From contig NZ_AP024469.1 in the NCBI RefSeq assembly GCF_016865365.1, forward strand, positions 2,262,501 through 2,326,500: a DNA stretch of 64,000 nucleotides, given 5' to 3'. Below are positions 36,182-47,621 of the stretch, one piece after another. This stretch comes from Geobacter sp. SVR (GTDB lineage Bacteria > Desulfobacterota > Desulfuromonadia > Geobacterales > Pseudopelobacteraceae). The stretch's first letter is position 1; every line of letters begins with the position of its first letter. The position numbers and the translations under genes are program-made. Below the pieces are notes generated by a model. It saw only the letters and a list, made by a program, of their open reading frames with translations, was not told where the DNA came from and searched no databases.

Positions 36182-38116
36182 CTATCGGGCGGCCTTGACC
36201 ATCAGGTCGCTTACCAGGCGTGTGAAGCGCAGCGGGTCTTTGATGGGGGACCCTTCGGTCAACAGGGCCTGGTCATAGAGCAGTTCGGCATAGTCATTCA
36301 GACGGCTGTCCTGCTGGTTGCCCTTGAAGATATCCGCCATGACCCGTATGATCGGGTGATTCGGGTTCAGCTCAAGTACGCGCTTCGACTCGGGCACCGG
36401 CTGGTTCATGGCCTTGAGAATGCGCTCCATGTTGGCGTTCATGCCGTATTCATCGGCCACCAGGCAGCAGGCGCTGTCGGTCAGACGCTTGGAGAGCCGC
36501 ACGTCCTTGAGGCTGCTTTCCAGCTGCCCTTTGATGAACGAGAGCAGGTCGCCGTATTCCTTGCGGGCTTCCTCCTGTTTGGCCTCCTTTTCCTTTTTTT
36601 CCTCTTCGCTGTCCAGATCCAGGTCGCCCCGGTCAACCGCCTTGAGCTTCTTCTCCTTGTATTCCTGCAGGCTCTGAACGACCCATTCGTCCACCGGATC
36701 GGTCATGAACAGTACTTCGTATCCCTTGGCCTTGAAAACCTCCAGGTGCGGTGAGGTTTCGAGCGCAGCCCGATTGTCGCCGGTGATATAGTAGATCTCC
36801 TGCTGGGACGCCGGCATGCGCTCGGCATACTCCTTCAGCGAGGTGTAGGCGCCCGCCTCGGTGGCAGTGCTCTCGAACAGCACCAGTTCCTGCAGTTTCT
36901 CCTTGTTGGCATAATCGAAATGCAGCCCTTCCTTGAGAACCGGCCCGAACTCCTTCCAGAAGGTCACATAGTCGTTAAAGCTCTTTTCCTTGGATTCAGC
37001 CAGCGTCGAGAGCACCTTGCCGACCAGGTTTTTCTGGATGCGCTTGATCTGCACATCCTCCTGAAGGATTTCGCGGGAGACGTTCAGCGGCAGGTCGCTG
37101 GAATCGACCACACCCTTCACGAAACGCAGGTAGTCGGGAATCAGCTCTTCGCAGTGGTCGGTGATGAAGACCCGTTTGACATAGAGCTGCAGCCCCTTTT
37201 TACGGTCCGACATGAACAGGTCGAACGGCTTCTTGGCAGGCAGGTAGAGCAGGGCCTTGAATTCGCTGATTCCCTCGGCCGAGAAGTGGATCGTGCTAAA
37301 GGGATTCTCGAAATCATGAGAGATATGTTTGTAGAATTCCTGGTATTCTTCTTCGGTAACCTCGCTCTTCGGCCTGGTCCAGATCGCCTTCATGGAGTTG
37401 AGGGTCTGTTCCTCGGTCTTTTCGATGGTTCCGGCGCCTTCGATCTCCTTCCCGTCCACACCTTTGGGGGTCTCGCTGCGGGTGATGTCCATCACGACCG
37501 GATACTGGATGTAGTCGGAGTATTTTTTGACGATGGAACGGATCTTCCACTCATCGAGATACTCCTTGAACTCCTCTTTCAGATGAAGCGTGATCTCGGT
37601 GCCGCGCTGCTCTTTCGTGATTTCCTCGACAGTATAGCTGCCGTCGCCGATCGATTCCCAGCGGCAGCCTGCCTCGGGTGCCCCCGGCTTGCGGGTTTCC
37701 AGCACCACCCGGTCGGCCACCATGAAGGAGGCATAGAAGCCTACGCCGAACTGGCCGATCAGTTCCGGGCTGTCGCCGGCGGACTTGTCCTTGAGCGCCT
37801 GCATGAAGGCCTTGGTGCCGGAGCGGGCGATGGTGCCGATATTTTCCTCCACCTCGGCCATGCCCATGCCGATGCCGTTGTCACGGATGGTGAGGGTGCC
37901 GGCGTCCTTGTCCGGGATCAGCTTGATCTTCCAGTCGCTGTTGCCCTCCAGCAGGTTTTCGTTCGAATGCGATTCGAAGCGGATCTTGTCGATGGCGTCG
38001 GAAGCATTGGAGATCAGCTCACGCAGAAAGATGTCGCGATTGGAATAGAGCGAGTGGATCACAAGATCGAGAAGCTGTTGAACCTCGGTCTGGAACTGTT
38101 TGGTGGTCTTGGACAT
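36182..38116 (-). CDS. htpG: Chaperone HtpG (bacterial Hsp90)
   Basis: ATP-dependent chaperone of 644 residues. The N-terminal GHKL ATPase has [11 protein letters not shown], the DNGIGMG motif and the [11 protein letters not shown] lid; middle and C-terminal dimerisation domains follow. Start ATG 38116 ([12 protein letters not shown]) has GGAGAAA upstream. It is a single-gene unit between its own promoter and a strong terminator. Confidence 0.97.
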   Translation of the reverse strand: MSKTTKQFQTEVQQLLDLVIHSLYSNRDIFLRELISNASDAIDKIRFESHSNENLLEGNSDWKIKLIPDKDAGTLTIRDNGIGMGMAEVEENIGTIARSGTKAFMQALKDKSAGDSPELIGQFGVGFYASFMVADRVVLETRKPGAPEAGCRWESIGDGSYTVEEITKEQRGTEITLHLKEEFKEYLDEWKIRSIVKKYSDYIQYPVVMDITRSETPKGVDGKEIEGAGTIEKTEEQTLNSMKAIWTRPKSEVTEEEYQEFYKHISHDFENPFSTIHFSAEGISEFKALLYLPAKKPFDLFMSDRKKGLQLYVKRVFITDHCEELIPDYLRFVKGVVDSSDLPLNVSREILQEDVQIKRIQKNLVGKVLSTLAESKEKSFNDYVTFWKEFGPVLKEGLHFDYANKEKLQELVLFESTATEAGAYTSLKEYAERMPASQQEIYYITGDNRAALETSPHLEVFKAKGYEVLFMTDPVDEWVVQSLQEYKEKKLKAVDRGDLDLDSEEEKKEKEAKQEEARKEYGDLLSFIKGQLESSLKDVRLSKRLTDSACCLVADEYGMNANMERILKAMNQPVPESKRVLELNPNHPIIRVMADIFKGNQQDSRLNDYAELLYDQALLTEGSPIKDPLRFTRLVSDLMVKAAR

Positions 38117-38157
38117 GCCGCAGGTTTCTCCTTGATGGTATGAATTTGAATTTCCAT

Positions 38158-38186
38158 AATTTAAGCACTGCCAGATCATTTTTCAA
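38158..38186 (-). promoter_or_regulatory. htpG promoter
   Basis: On the minus strand: -35 TTGAAA (38186-38181) preceded by CCCC, 17-bp spacer, -10 TAAATT (38163-38158). The CCCTTGAAA stretch also resembles the -35 of heat-shock (RpoH) promoters, but the -10 lacks the C-run RpoH prefers. Confidence 0.55.
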
Positions 38187-38336
38187 GGGGGGTGGAGTGA
38201 ATGGCGGAAAATCACCCGCTATCGTTCGTGCCGCTGTTCAATTTACGGCCAAATGGGGATGCAGAGAGGGAAGGGGATGTGCGGCCGCGGGGCGGACTGT
38301 CTGCCCCGCAGCCGGAAGAGTAGCGTGCCGAAGGTT

Positions 38337-39440
38337 TTACTTGCTCAGTTTCTTTCTGATGGCCTCCACCACATGATAGGCATCGTTAATGGCGGTGTAG
38401 ATCAGGTTGGGATGCCGCTCTTCGGTGATGGCTCCTTCGCTGATTTTCATGTACGAAGGGGATATGGCCCCCCCGATTACGTACACTCCCTTGCGGGTCG
38501 ACTCGAATTCGGAGGTCAGAAGCGCCAGGCGCTCCCCTTCCTTGGCGATTTTGCACACCCCGGCGGTGCAGGCGATCATCTGGATGCCGATCTTGTCAAA
38601 GATCGGCATCGGCCCTTGGGAGCCGATACAGGCAATGACGTTCTGCATCGGAAAGCTCATGGCATGGTAGAGATCAATGCCGTCGGCCTGCTTGAACTCG
38701 TTGATCCGGATCACCAGCCGGTCGACCCCCTCTTCGTCGACTTCGCCGATACGAGGCATGGCCCCGGGCAGCAGGCGGATGTTGCCCCCCAGCAGGATCT
38801 CTTCACCCAGGCGCTGGGCTGTTTCCTTGTTGACGTCGAAGGTTTCGGCCTTGTGAGCCCAGTATACGGGCTGGGTATCATTGACCTCGCGTTTGGCTTT
38901 GAGAATGCCGGTTATCACGTCGGCAGCCGTGTTGCCCCCGCCGATCACCAGGGTCTTGATGCCGATATATTTGCTGGCATCTTCGACATTTTTGGCAACC
39001 ATCTTGGCATCCCCATATACCGAAAGTTCCCGGGGAATACTGCTGCCGAATGCCAGCACAACCTTCTTACCCTTGAAGTTGCCCTTGGAAGTATGAACGG
39101 TCAATCCGTCCCGCCCATCCTTGATCTCCTCGAATACCGCTTCGGTCTGTATATTCAGGTTCTCGTGCTGGACAAAATGCTGCACGTACTGCAGGTAGCT
39201 TTCAACCGTAACAGGTTTGTCAGGCGGTCTCAACTCCTCGACCAGAAAGGGCTCCGGAGCGTCCTTGGGTTTGGAGGCATACACCAGCTTTCCTTCGGGA
39301 TACGTATTGGCTATACCCTGGAAAGCCGCCTTGCCCGACTCCAGCACCAGATAGGACAGGCCATTTTTGTGGCAGAGATACGCAGTGGCAAGCCCTGCCG
39401 GACCGCCACCAATGATCAAAACATCATAGATAGTGCTCAT
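38337..39440 (-). CDS. YpdA-like FAD/NAD(P)-dependent oxidoreductase
   Basis: 367-residue flavoprotein of the thioredoxin-reductase fold. The N-terminal FAD motif is IIGGGPAGLA and the NAD(P) motif is VIGGGNTAADV. There is no CxxC redox pair as in thioredoxin reductase. The layout matches YpdA, known in Firmicutes as bacillithiol-disulfide reductase; here the thiol partner is unknown, and ferredoxin-NADP reductase-like activity is also possible. A late GVYVIGGAISP segment closes the FAD site. An AAGGAAAAGGAAA stretch precedes the start. Confidence 0.82.
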   Translation of the reverse strand: MSTIYDVLIIGGGPAGLATAYLCHKNGLSYLVLESGKAAFQGIANTYPEGKLVYASKPKDAPEPFLVEELRPPDKPVTVESYLQYVQHFVQHENLNIQTEAVFEEIKDGRDGLTVHTSKGNFKGKKVVLAFGSSIPRELSVYGDAKMVAKNVEDASKYIGIKTLVIGGGNTAADVITGILKAKREVNDTQPVYWAHKAETFDVNKETAQRLGEEILLGGNIRLLPGAMPRIGEVDEEGVDRLVIRINEFKQADGIDLYHAMSFPMQNVIACIGSQGPMPIFDKIGIQMIACTAGVCKIAKEGERLALLTSEFESTRKGVYVIGGAISPSYMKISEGAITEERHPNLIYTAINDAYHVVEAIRKKLSK

Positions 39441-39595
39441 GTTTCCTTTTCCTTCTGTGAGTGAAATACTGCTTAGTTCATAGCATGCCGGCGGATAAAG
39501 ATAAAGAGTCTAATGACGCGGACCCCTCCGGCATAAAGTGGTTTTTGTTTTCCGGAGGTTGGGGTAGAATATGACAATAATCTAAGGAGGTTTCC

Positions 39596-39937
39596 ATGAG
39601 AGATAAAAACTGCAAAATGGCTGCGGCAGCTTTTCTGATGGTGGCAGGGGGGATAATCGGAGCGGGTCTGGCTCTTGTGCTGGCACCGCAATCCGGCGAG
39701 CGCACCCGTCGCGACTTGGCCCGTGCTGCCCGCAAGGTCAGGCGCAAGACGGATCAAACGGCGGACGAGCTGGCTGAAAACATCAACGAACTGGTGGATT
39801 CCATCGGTAATAAGGCCGATGATCTGGTGGGAAAAGGGAAAGATGTCGCCGGTACGGCGCGCAAGGAGCTGATCAGGTTGATCGAGGAGGGGGCATCGCG
39901 GCTGGAGAAGTTCCGCACCAAGCTGAGCAGGATGTGA
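39596..39937 (+). CDS. YtxH-domain protein
   Basis: 113 residues. One N-terminal hydrophobic segment (about 9-29, Gly-rich) is followed by the APQSGERTRR motif typical of YtxH proteins, and then a long charged helix rich in Ala, Asp, Glu and Lys. Such proteins are small membrane-anchored, often stress-related; the exact role is unknown. A TAAGGAGG site precedes the ATG. It ends directly against the convergent DUF3047 gene, with no gap. Confidence 0.8.
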   Translation: MRDKNCKMAAAAFLMVAGGIIGAGLALVLAPQSGERTRRDLARAARKVRRKTDQTADELAENINELVDSIGNKADDLVGKGKDVAGTARKELIRLIEEGASRLEKFRTKLSRM

Positions 39938-40750
39938 TCAGGGTCTGGACAAGGGAGAAACCGACCCTTCGGGAATCGCCGGAGACGGGAAGGGAGTGGC
40001 ATGGCCTTTCGTCTCCCGGGAACGTTGCTCGGCCGGATCAACCGGTTTTTGTTGCGGTTCCCGGGGGATGGACTCTTTGTTTTTCGTTTCATCAGGTTTG
40101 GCCGGTCGCAGGAACGAAATGTCGCCGTAGTAGCCTGCCGTTGATTCGCCGGTGTTGTCCGTGTCGGTCATCAATGCGACTGCGCCGATCCTGGGGGGCT
40201 CTTCTCCGAAAAATTTCCTGTAGTCCTGGTAAACATTGCGTTGATGGGAAATCCAGCGCCCGATGGCTTCGTCTCCGGAATCAACGGCAACAGTGATGAT
40301 GTTCTTGGTGAACGGGCTGGCAACATGTTCTCCCTTTGTCAGTTTGTTGGCCCAGACATAGCAGATTGCGCGGGTTTCGGAGAATATCCCGCGCGGGAAA
40401 AGTACATAGATTCTGGCGGAAAAATCGTCCCCTTCCTTTGTCCTCTCGTCCCCTTTTGCAATGGTGTGATCGACCTTCCAGGACCATTTGAGGAGCGGGT
40501 ACTCCTTCGGATCGAGCTTCAGCTTGTAGAGCATACCTGAGGCCGATTTCGCGCTGTGTGCCGCCAGGAAGGAGCGTTCGTTGTCTTTTGCGAGGCGATA
40601 CACGGTCTTCGGCTTGAAAATGCCGATGGTCTGCTCTTTCCAGCCCTCCATATCGCCGCTGCTGAATTTTCCGAGATGGATTTCACTTTCAAGTGCACCG
40701 ACCGTAAAAGACAGCTGAAGGAAGAGTATGCAAAGCAGCGCGATTTTCAT
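39938..40750 (-). CDS. DUF3047 exported protein
   Basis: 270 residues. An N-terminal signal peptide (about 1-19, MKIALLCILFLQLSFTVGA) indicates export. The middle, with WSWKVD, GDDFSARIYVLF and the DxxN-like TDTDNT stretch, matches the DUF3047 family, whose function is unknown. The C-terminal ~55 residues are Pro/Glu/Lys-rich and probably disordered. It overlaps the upstream HAD gene by 4 bp, so the two are coupled. Confidence 0.75.
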   Translation of the reverse strand: MKIALLCILFLQLSFTVGALESEIHLGKFSSGDMEGWKEQTIGIFKPKTVYRLAKDNERSFLAAHSAKSASGMLYKLKLDPKEYPLLKWSWKVDHTIAKGDERTKEGDDFSARIYVLFPRGIFSETRAICYVWANKLTKGEHVASPFTKNIITVAVDSGDEAIGRWISHQRNVYQDYRKFFGEEPPRIGAVALMTDTDNTGESTAGYYGDISFLRPAKPDETKNKESIPREPQQKPVDPAEQRSRETKGHATPFPSPAIPEGSVSPLSRP

Positions 40751-41439
40751 TCGGCCCTTGAGGAGAGAGAACCGGTATCACCCGGGGCTGGCATCAGCTG
40801 GCTGAAATACTCGATCGACAGGAACCGCTCCGATGCCCGGGGCTGGATGGCGGAGCTGAAGCGGCTCACGTACACCAGGTACCTGATGCCGAAGCGTTCC
40901 GCGGTCGAAAGATTGGTTTCGCTGTCCTCGCCCAGCATGGTGCGGTTCGGTTCGTAGGTGACATGCCGTTGAAGCGCTGCCCAGAAACGGTCGTCTTCCT
41001 TGGGAAGCCCCACTTGGTGCGCCGAGATGACCCCGTCAAAATAGGGGCCGAGCAGTGTCTTCTTCATCTTCAGGTTCAGGGTTTTGGAATGGGCATTGGT
41101 GACCAGCCAGACCTGCTTGCGGTGTTGCTTCAGAAACAGCAGGAATTCAACCACAAAGGGATGCACGGCGATCAGGTGCTGGACCTCCTCCTTGAGCAGG
41201 GGGATATCGAGGTGCAGGCGGTCCGACCAGTAGTCGAGGTCGGTCCAGTTGAGCGTATTTTCCTGGGACCTGAACATGGCATAGAGGTGCTGGCGCGCAT
41301 ATTCCAGCGTGACGTTATGCCGGGCTGCCCAACGTTTTGGCACATGTTCCAGCCAGAAGTGATCGTCGAAATGCCTGTCCAGCAGCGTGCCATCCATATC
41401 CAGCAGCACGGTGTCGATCGTGTTCCAGTCAAGCGGCAT
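40747..41439 (-). CDS. HAD-family hydrolase (YrfG-like nucleotidase)
   Basis: 230 residues. Motif I is LLDMDGTLLD with the nucleophile Asp; motif II is WLVTNAHS; motif III Lys is in GLPKEDDRFW; motif IV is LGEDSETN. The order and helical cap resemble GMP/IMP nucleotidase YrfG of gammaproteobacteria, but substrate choice cannot be read from the sequence. Start ATG 41439 follows AAGGGGAA; an in-frame ATG at 41475 is less likely. First of a two-gene unit with the DUF3047 gene. Confidence 0.82.
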   Translation of the reverse strand: MPLDWNTIDTVLLDMDGTLLDRHFDDHFWLEHVPKRWAARHNVTLEYARQHLYAMFRSQENTLNWTDLDYWSDRLHLDIPLLKEEVQHLIAVHPFVVEFLLFLKQHRKQVWLVTNAHSKTLNLKMKKTLLGPYFDGVISAHQVGLPKEDDRFWAALQRHVTYEPNRTMLGEDSETNLSTAERFGIRYLVYVSRFSSAIQPRASERFLSIEYFSQLMPAPGDTGSLSSRAE

Positions 41440-41501
41440 GTATTCCCCTTGCAGAGTCGGATAAGCTCCCGCCAATTATTGCAGGCTAAAGCGTCCGTTC
41501 A

Positions 41502-41529
41502 ACAATACGCAAGTCATGAAATTTGTCAA
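41502..41529 (-). promoter_or_regulatory. Promoter of the HAD-DUF3047 unit
   Basis: On the minus strand: perfect -35 TTGACA (41529-41524), 16-bp spacer, -10 TATTGT (41507-41502). Confidence 0.62.
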
Positions 41530-41629
41530 GACGGGGGTGGAGGTATCCCTTCAGCCTCATCCTGCCGGGTAGTCCGATCTGAACGGCATCACACGGCCGA
41601 CGGCCCGGTGGCGGAATTTCCCTCTTTTG

Positions 41630-41659
41630 TTGACTTTCCGTTTGCCGGGCAGGTATAAT
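41630..41659 (+). promoter_or_regulatory. miaB promoter
   Basis: -35 TTGACT (41630-41635), 18-bp spacer and perfect -10 TATAAT (41654-41659). The expected start near 41666 is only about 7 nt before the miaB ATG. Confidence 0.7.
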
Positions 41660-41672
41660 TAAAAATTTCGTT

Positions 41673-43004
41673 ATGACAAAGAAACGACTCTACATAGAAA
41701 CGTTCGGATGCCAGATGAACGTGAACGATACCGAACGGATCGTCGCCATGCTGGCCGATATCGATTATCTGTCCACCGATGCCGTCTCCGAAGCGGATCT
41801 GATCCTCTTGAACACCTGCAGCGTGCGCGGTGGAGCAGAGGAAAAGGTCTACCGGCGGCTGGAAAACCTGCGCGTATTCAAGAGGTCCAAGCAGGGCCTG
41901 GTCATCGGCGTGGGGGGCTGCGTGGCCCAGCAGGAGGGGGACGAACTGCTCCGGAAGCTTCCCTGGGTGGACCTTGTGTTCGGAACGCACAACCTGCACC
42001 TGCTGCCCGATCTGGTGCGCGCCGCCGAAAACGGTGAGCGCCGCTGCGAAACTTCCTTCATCGACAATGAACAGCGGCTGGACCTGTTTCCCCCGGTCGG
42101 GGGCGTTTCGCGCCACAGCAGCTTCGTTACGGTCATGCAGGGCTGCGATAACTTCTGCTCCTACTGCATCGTTCCCTATGTGCGCGGCCGCGAGATCAGC
42201 CGCCGTTCCGGCGAGATTATCGAGGAGGTCGAGCGGTTGAGCGCTGCCGGTGTGCAGGAGGTCGTGCTGCTGGGGCAGAATGTCAACTCCTACGGCCTGA
42301 AGACAGAGGGGGAGCCGAGCTTCGCCGGTCTGATCCGGCGCATTGCAGCCATCGACGGCATCCGGCGCATCCGCTTCACCACCTCCCATCCCAAGGATAT
42401 GTCAGCAGAACTGATCGCCTGTTTCAGCGATGTTCCCAAGCTGTGCGGTCAGGTACAATTGCCGGCGCAATCGGGCAGCAACGCGGTCTTGAAGCGCATG
42501 AACCGCGGATATACCCGGGAACAGTACCTTGAAAGGATCGCAGCGCTCAAGTCGGCCCGGCCCGGCATTGCCATCACCGGCGACATGATTGTCGGCTTTC
42601 CCGGCGAAAGCGAGGCCGATTTCGAAGAGACACTGAGCCTGATGGAGGAGGTGCGCTACATTGACCTGTTCTCCTTCGTCTATTCGCCTCGCCCCGGCAC
42701 CAAAGCCGCGGAGCTGACCGAGGAGATCGGCCGGGAGGAAAAGCTGCGGCGGCTGGATCGGCTCCAGGAGCTTCAGCGCCGGATCACCAACGAGATTCAG
42801 GAGACCTTTCGGGGCAGCCTTCAGACCGTGTTGATCGAAGGGGAGGGTAAGCGTGCCGGGCAGGTTTCGGGCAAGACCGAAAGCGGCAGGACCGTGAATC
42901 TTGCCGGCGAACGCAGCCTGATCGGCAGATTCGCCGACGTACGCATTATCGAGGTATATCAGAACTCGCTTCTGGGTGAACTGCTGCAGTGCCGCGAACC
43001 CTGA
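41673..43004 (+). CDS. miaB: tRNA-2-methylthio-N6-dimethylallyladenosine synthase
   Basis: Adds the 2-methylthio group to i6A37 of tRNAs. The 443-residue protein has the UPF0004 domain with its three cluster cysteines (FGCQMN, NTCSVR, GGCVAQ), the radical SAM motif CDNFCSYC (CxxxCxxC) and a C-terminal TRAM domain. No Shine-Dalgarno site is visible before the ATG and the promoter is very close, which suggests an almost leaderless mRNA. glnS follows after a 123-bp structured spacer. Confidence 0.95.
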   Translation: MTKKRLYIETFGCQMNVNDTERIVAMLADIDYLSTDAVSEADLILLNTCSVRGGAEEKVYRRLENLRVFKRSKQGLVIGVGGCVAQQEGDELLRKLPWVDLVFGTHNLHLLPDLVRAAENGERRCETSFIDNEQRLDLFPPVGGVSRHSSFVTVMQGCDNFCSYCIVPYVRGREISRRSGEIIEEVERLSAAGVQEVVLLGQNVNSYGLKTEGEPSFAGLIRRIAAIDGIRRIRFTTSHPKDMSAELIACFSDVPKLCGQVQLPAQSGSNAVLKRMNRGYTREQYLERIAALKSARPGIAITGDMIVGFPGESEADFEETLSLMEEVRYIDLFSFVYSPRPGTKAAELTEEIGREEKLRRLDRLQELQRRITNEIQETFRGSLQTVLIEGEGKRAGQVSGKTESGRTVNLAGERSLIGRFADVRIIEVYQNSLLGELLQCREP

Positions 43005-43010
43005 TATTTC

Positions 43011-43113
43011 CCTGAATCGATGCCGTCGCATCCGAAATGCTTCGCTCCGCCACACTCAGGCAAAGCCTCTCAGACAGGCGGAGGTTTGAAACGTCACTGA
43101 TTCAGGATTTTTT
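43011..43113 (+). ncRNA. Candidate structured leader or branched terminator between miaB and glnS
   Basis: Outer stem CCTGAATC (43011-43018) with GATTCAGG (43099-43106), followed by ATTTTTT. Inside are CTCCGCC (43045-43051) with GGCGGAG (43077-43083) and a small AGGC/GCCT hairpin (43058-43068). The closed, branched shape with a T-run just before the glnS ribosome site could be an attenuator. It does not match a riboswitch or T-box class I know. Confidence 0.4.
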
Positions 43114-43127
43114 CCGAGAGGGAAGTC

Positions 43128-44804
<1,677 letters not shown>

Positions 44805-44830
44805 AACTTAAGGAATTCGAGTGTAAAACC

Positions 44831-45721
44831 ATGAAAAACAATGTATTCAAATCCGGCTTCGTGTCGATCGTGGGGCGACCCAACGTGGGAAAATCCACGC
44901 TGCTCAACAGCATCATCGGCGAGAAGATCGTCATCACCTCGGACAAGCCCCAGACCACCCGCAACCGCATCCAGGGTATTCACAACATCCCGGAAGGGCA
45001 GATCGTCTTCATCGACACTCCCGGCATCCATACCAGCCGGTCGCGACTGAACAGGAGCATGGTTGATGCCGCCCTTTCGGCCATCAGCGGAGTCGACCTG
45101 CTGCTGCTGGTGGTGGAGGCTACGACCCCGGTCGACTCGCCGCTGGTCAAGGAGGTGCTGTCCGGCGTCAGGACGCCGGTTGTGCTGGCGCTCAACAAAA
45201 TCGACCTGCTGCCCGAGAAGGACGTTCTGCTGGAAAAGATCTCCGCCTGGTCCGGCGTCCATCCTTTCCGCGAGATCGTGCCGATCTCGGCCGGAGTAGG
45301 GGATGGCGTCGAACATCTGGTCAAGACCATCACATCATACCTGCCCGAAGGACCGGCGCTTTTCCCGGATGACATCCTGACCGACATGCCGGAGAAGTTC
45401 ATCTGCGGCGAAATGATCCGCGAGAAGGTCTTCCGGCTGACCCATGCCGAGATACCCTATTCGACCGCCGTCGAGGTGGAGAGCTTCAAGGAACGCGAAA
45501 ACGGCGTGGTAGCCATTACGGCCGCCATCATCCTGGAGCGTGAAACCCAGAAGGGCATCATCATCGGGCGAAAAGGGGAAATGCTCAAGCGCATCGGTAC
45601 CCAGGCCCGGCAGGATATCGAACGTCTGCTCGGCACACGGGTTTTCCTGGAACTGTTCGTAAAGGTGGTCGAAAACTGGAGCGAGCGCACCTCCAAACTG
45701 AGGGAGCTGGGGTACGAATGA
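44831..45721 (+). CDS. era: GTPase Era
   Basis: Ribosome-assembly GTPase that binds 16S rRNA. The 296-residue protein has G1 [10 protein letters not shown]3 DTPGIH, G4 NKID and a C-terminal KH domain with [11 protein letters not shown]. It overlaps der by 4 bp (ATGA), so both are probably cotranslated. Confidence 0.97.
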   Translation: MKNNVFKSGFVSIVGRPNVGKSTLLNSIIGEKIVITSDKPQTTRNRIQGIHNIPEGQIVFIDTPGIHTSRSRLNRSMVDAALSAISGVDLLLLVVEATTPVDSPLVKEVLSGVRTPVVLALNKIDLLPEKDVLLEKISAWSGVHPFREIVPISAGVGDGVEHLVKTITSYLPEGPALFPDDILTDMPEKFICGEMIREKVFRLTHAEIPYSTAVEVESFKERENGVVAITAAIILERETQKGIIIGRKGEMLKRIGTQARQDIERLLGTRVFLELFVKVVENWSERTSKLRELGYE

Positions 45722-47064
45722 AACCGATTGTAGCCATTGTCGGACGCCCGAACGTGGGGAAGTCCACCCTGTTCAACCGCCTGCTGGGGCATCGCCGCGC
45801 CATTGTGGACGATACGCCCGGTGTGACACGCGACCGCAACTACGCTGTCATCACCCGTTTTGAAAAGCCTTTCATACTGGTCGACACCGGCGGTTTCGAG
45901 CCTGTCACCGAGGACAGGCTTCTCCAGCAGATGCGCGAGCAGTCCCGATTGGCCATGGACGAAGCGGATGTCATCATTTTCATGATGGATGCCCGTACCG
46001 GCCTGACGCCGGCCGACGTGGAAGTGGCCACCATGCTGCGCCGGGTGAAAAAGCCGGTCTTCTACGTCGTCAACAAGGTGGACGGCGACAAGTTGGAAAA
46101 TGAATCGGCCGAGTTTTACTCCCTGGGCGTTGGCCAGCTTTTCACGATTTCAGCCGAACATAACCGCGGAGTCACCGATCTGGTGGAAAACCTGCAGGAA
46201 CTGTTTCCTGCTGCTGCTTCCTCCGGGGACGATCAGGAGATTACCCGCATCGCCGTGGTGGGACGCCCCAATGTGGGCAAGTCCTCCCTGGTCAACCGGC
46301 TGCTCGGTTTCGAACGGGTGGTGGCAAATCCTACAGCCGGCACCACCAGGGATTCGATCGACACCCTCTTTACCTGCAATTCCAAGCCCTACCTGCTGAT
46401 CGACACCGCCGGCATCCGCCGCAAGGGCAAAACGACCCAGAAGCTGGAAAAATACAGCGTGGTGGATGCCCTGCGCAGCATCGAGCGGGCCGATGTCGTG
46501 CTGGTGGTTCTGAACGCTGAAGAAGGGGTCACGGAGCAGGACGAGCGGATTGCGGGGTATGTTCATGAGGCCGGGAAGGGCTGCGTCTTTGTGATCAACA
46601 AATGGGATACCGTCGCCAAGGACAATTCCACCTTCGGCCGCTACGTGGAGAAGGTCAGAACCGGCTTCAAGTACCTGGCCTATGCCCCCATGGTTTTCGT
46701 TTCAGCCCTGACCGGACAGCGCACCGGCAAGATCATCGAATCGGTGGATGACGTCATGGAGCAGTACAGTCGCCGCGTTACCACCTCGGATCTCAATCGC
46801 GTGTTTTCGGAGGCTACCGAAAGCCACCATGCCCCTCTGGCTCACGGCAGAAGGGTCAAATTCTATTTTGCCACCCAGGTGGCCACCCGCCCCCCATCTT
46901 TCGTGATATTCACCAACCAGCCCGATGCAATCCATTTTTCGTACGAACGCTATCTGGTAAACAAGTTTCGGGAGGCCTTCGGTTTCGATGGAACCCCCCT
47001 GCGCCTGATCTTCAGGGGACGGGACAGGGAAGGTGCTGCCAGAAACCCGCGCAAAGCTGCATAA
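45718..47064 (+). CDS. der: GTPase Der (EngA)
   Basis: Double GTPase needed for 50S subunit assembly. The 448-residue protein carries two G domains, each with GRPNVGKS (near residues 8 and 181), DTGGF or DTAGI for G3, and NKVD or NKWD for G4, then a KH-like C-terminal domain. It follows era directly and ends the glnS-era-der group. The chemosensory operon begins about 180 bp later. Confidence 0.97.
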   Translation: MKPIVAIVGRPNVGKSTLFNRLLGHRRAIVDDTPGVTRDRNYAVITRFEKPFILVDTGGFEPVTEDRLLQQMREQSRLAMDEADVIIFMMDARTGLTPADVEVATMLRRVKKPVFYVVNKVDGDKLENESAEFYSLGVGQLFTISAEHNRGVTDLVENLQELFPAAASSGDDQEITRIAVVGRPNVGKSSLVNRLLGFERVVANPTAGTTRDSIDTLFTCNSKPYLLIDTAGIRRKGKTTQKLEKYSVVDALRSIERADVVLVVLNAEEGVTEQDERIAGYVHEAGKGCVFVINKWDTVAKDNSTFGRYVEKVRTGFKYLAYAPMVFVSALTGQRTGKIIESVDDVMEQYSRRVTTSDLNRVFSEATESHHAPLAHGRRVKFYFATQVATRPPSFVIFTNQPDAIHFSYERYLVNKFREAFGFDGTPLRLIFRGRDREGAARNPRKAA

Positions 47065-47135
47065 GGGCTTTACTTGCCGCGGTTGATCGGCTATTATTTC
47101 CGAGTTTTACGCAGCGGTTGACGCGCGTAACGGAC

Positions 47136-47200
47136 ATCCGGCCGCGATCCCGGGATCAACACCAGGAGAGCGGCGCAGCTACGATTGTCAGCGGCCGGAT
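47136..47200 (+). other. Long inverted repeat in the cheY leader
   Basis: Perfect 10-bp arms ATCCGGCCGC (47136-47145) and GCGGCCGGAT (47191-47200), enclosing a perfect 12-bp palindrome GATCCCGGGATC (47146-47157). As RNA it would form a long stem-loop ending 46 nt before the cheY start. There is no T-run. Confidence 0.5.
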
Positions 47201-47246
47201 ACCGGCACGTGAAAGCCGGCACTCCCAGGAAAGGTCCACCGCACGT

Positions 47247-47621
47247 ATGAAGACAATTTTGATCGCCGACGACTCCAAGGCCATGCGGGCCTTGCTGGTC
47301 TCCAGCATCGAATCACTGGGCGATTTCAATATCGTGGAAGCATCCAACGGTTTCGAAGCCTTGAGGCTTCTGCCGCGCGAGAATGTCGACCTTATTCTCA
47401 CCGACATCAACATGCCGGACATAAATGGCCTGGAACTGATCAGCTACCTGCGCACCAACTCAAATTACCTCGATATTCCCGTAATCATCATTTCCACCGA
47501 GGGCAGCCAGAAGGATATCGACAAGGGCAAGCTCCTCGGGGCCAACGAGTATGTCGTCAAGCCCTTTGACCCCGCCAGGATCCAGGAATTGGTGAAGGGA
47601 TTCCTGTGCCCCGGCACGTGA
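47247..47621 (+). CDS. cheY: CheY-like response regulator
   Basis: Single receiver domain of 124 residues, probable output of the CheA kinase encoded next. The acidic pair is in IADDSKAM, the phospho-acceptor Asp in LILTDINMPDING, then Ser/Thr of IISTEGS and Lys of VKPFD. Start ATG 47247 is preferred over in-frame codons back to 47118 because the receiver fold begins here and AGGAAAGG lies upstream. Confidence 0.93.
   Translation: MKTILIADDSKAMRALLVSSIESLGDFNIVEASNGFEALRLLPRENVDLILTDINMPDINGLELISYLRTNSNYLDIPVIIISTEGSQKDIDKGKLLGANEYVVKPFDPARIQELVKGFLCPGT

Noticed and set aside
36920-38143. Long open frame opposite htpG (plus strand, 407 codons)
   Set aside because: htpG is certain on the minus strand. 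The shadow is rich in His, Asp, Gly and Val from reverse codons and matches no family.
38287-38309. GC hairpin after the YpdA-like gene as a terminator
   Set aside because: GCGGGGC/GCCCCGC forms a stem but there is no T-run on the minus-strand side, so termination is not supported.
38253-39464. Long open frame opposite the YpdA-like gene (plus strand, 403 codons)
   Set aside because: Antisense shadow; the flavoprotein motifs are on the minus strand.
43011-43113. T-box riboswitch ahead of glnS
   Set aside because: Too short, and no T-box sequence or specifier loop can be pointed out. Kept only as an unclassified structured element.
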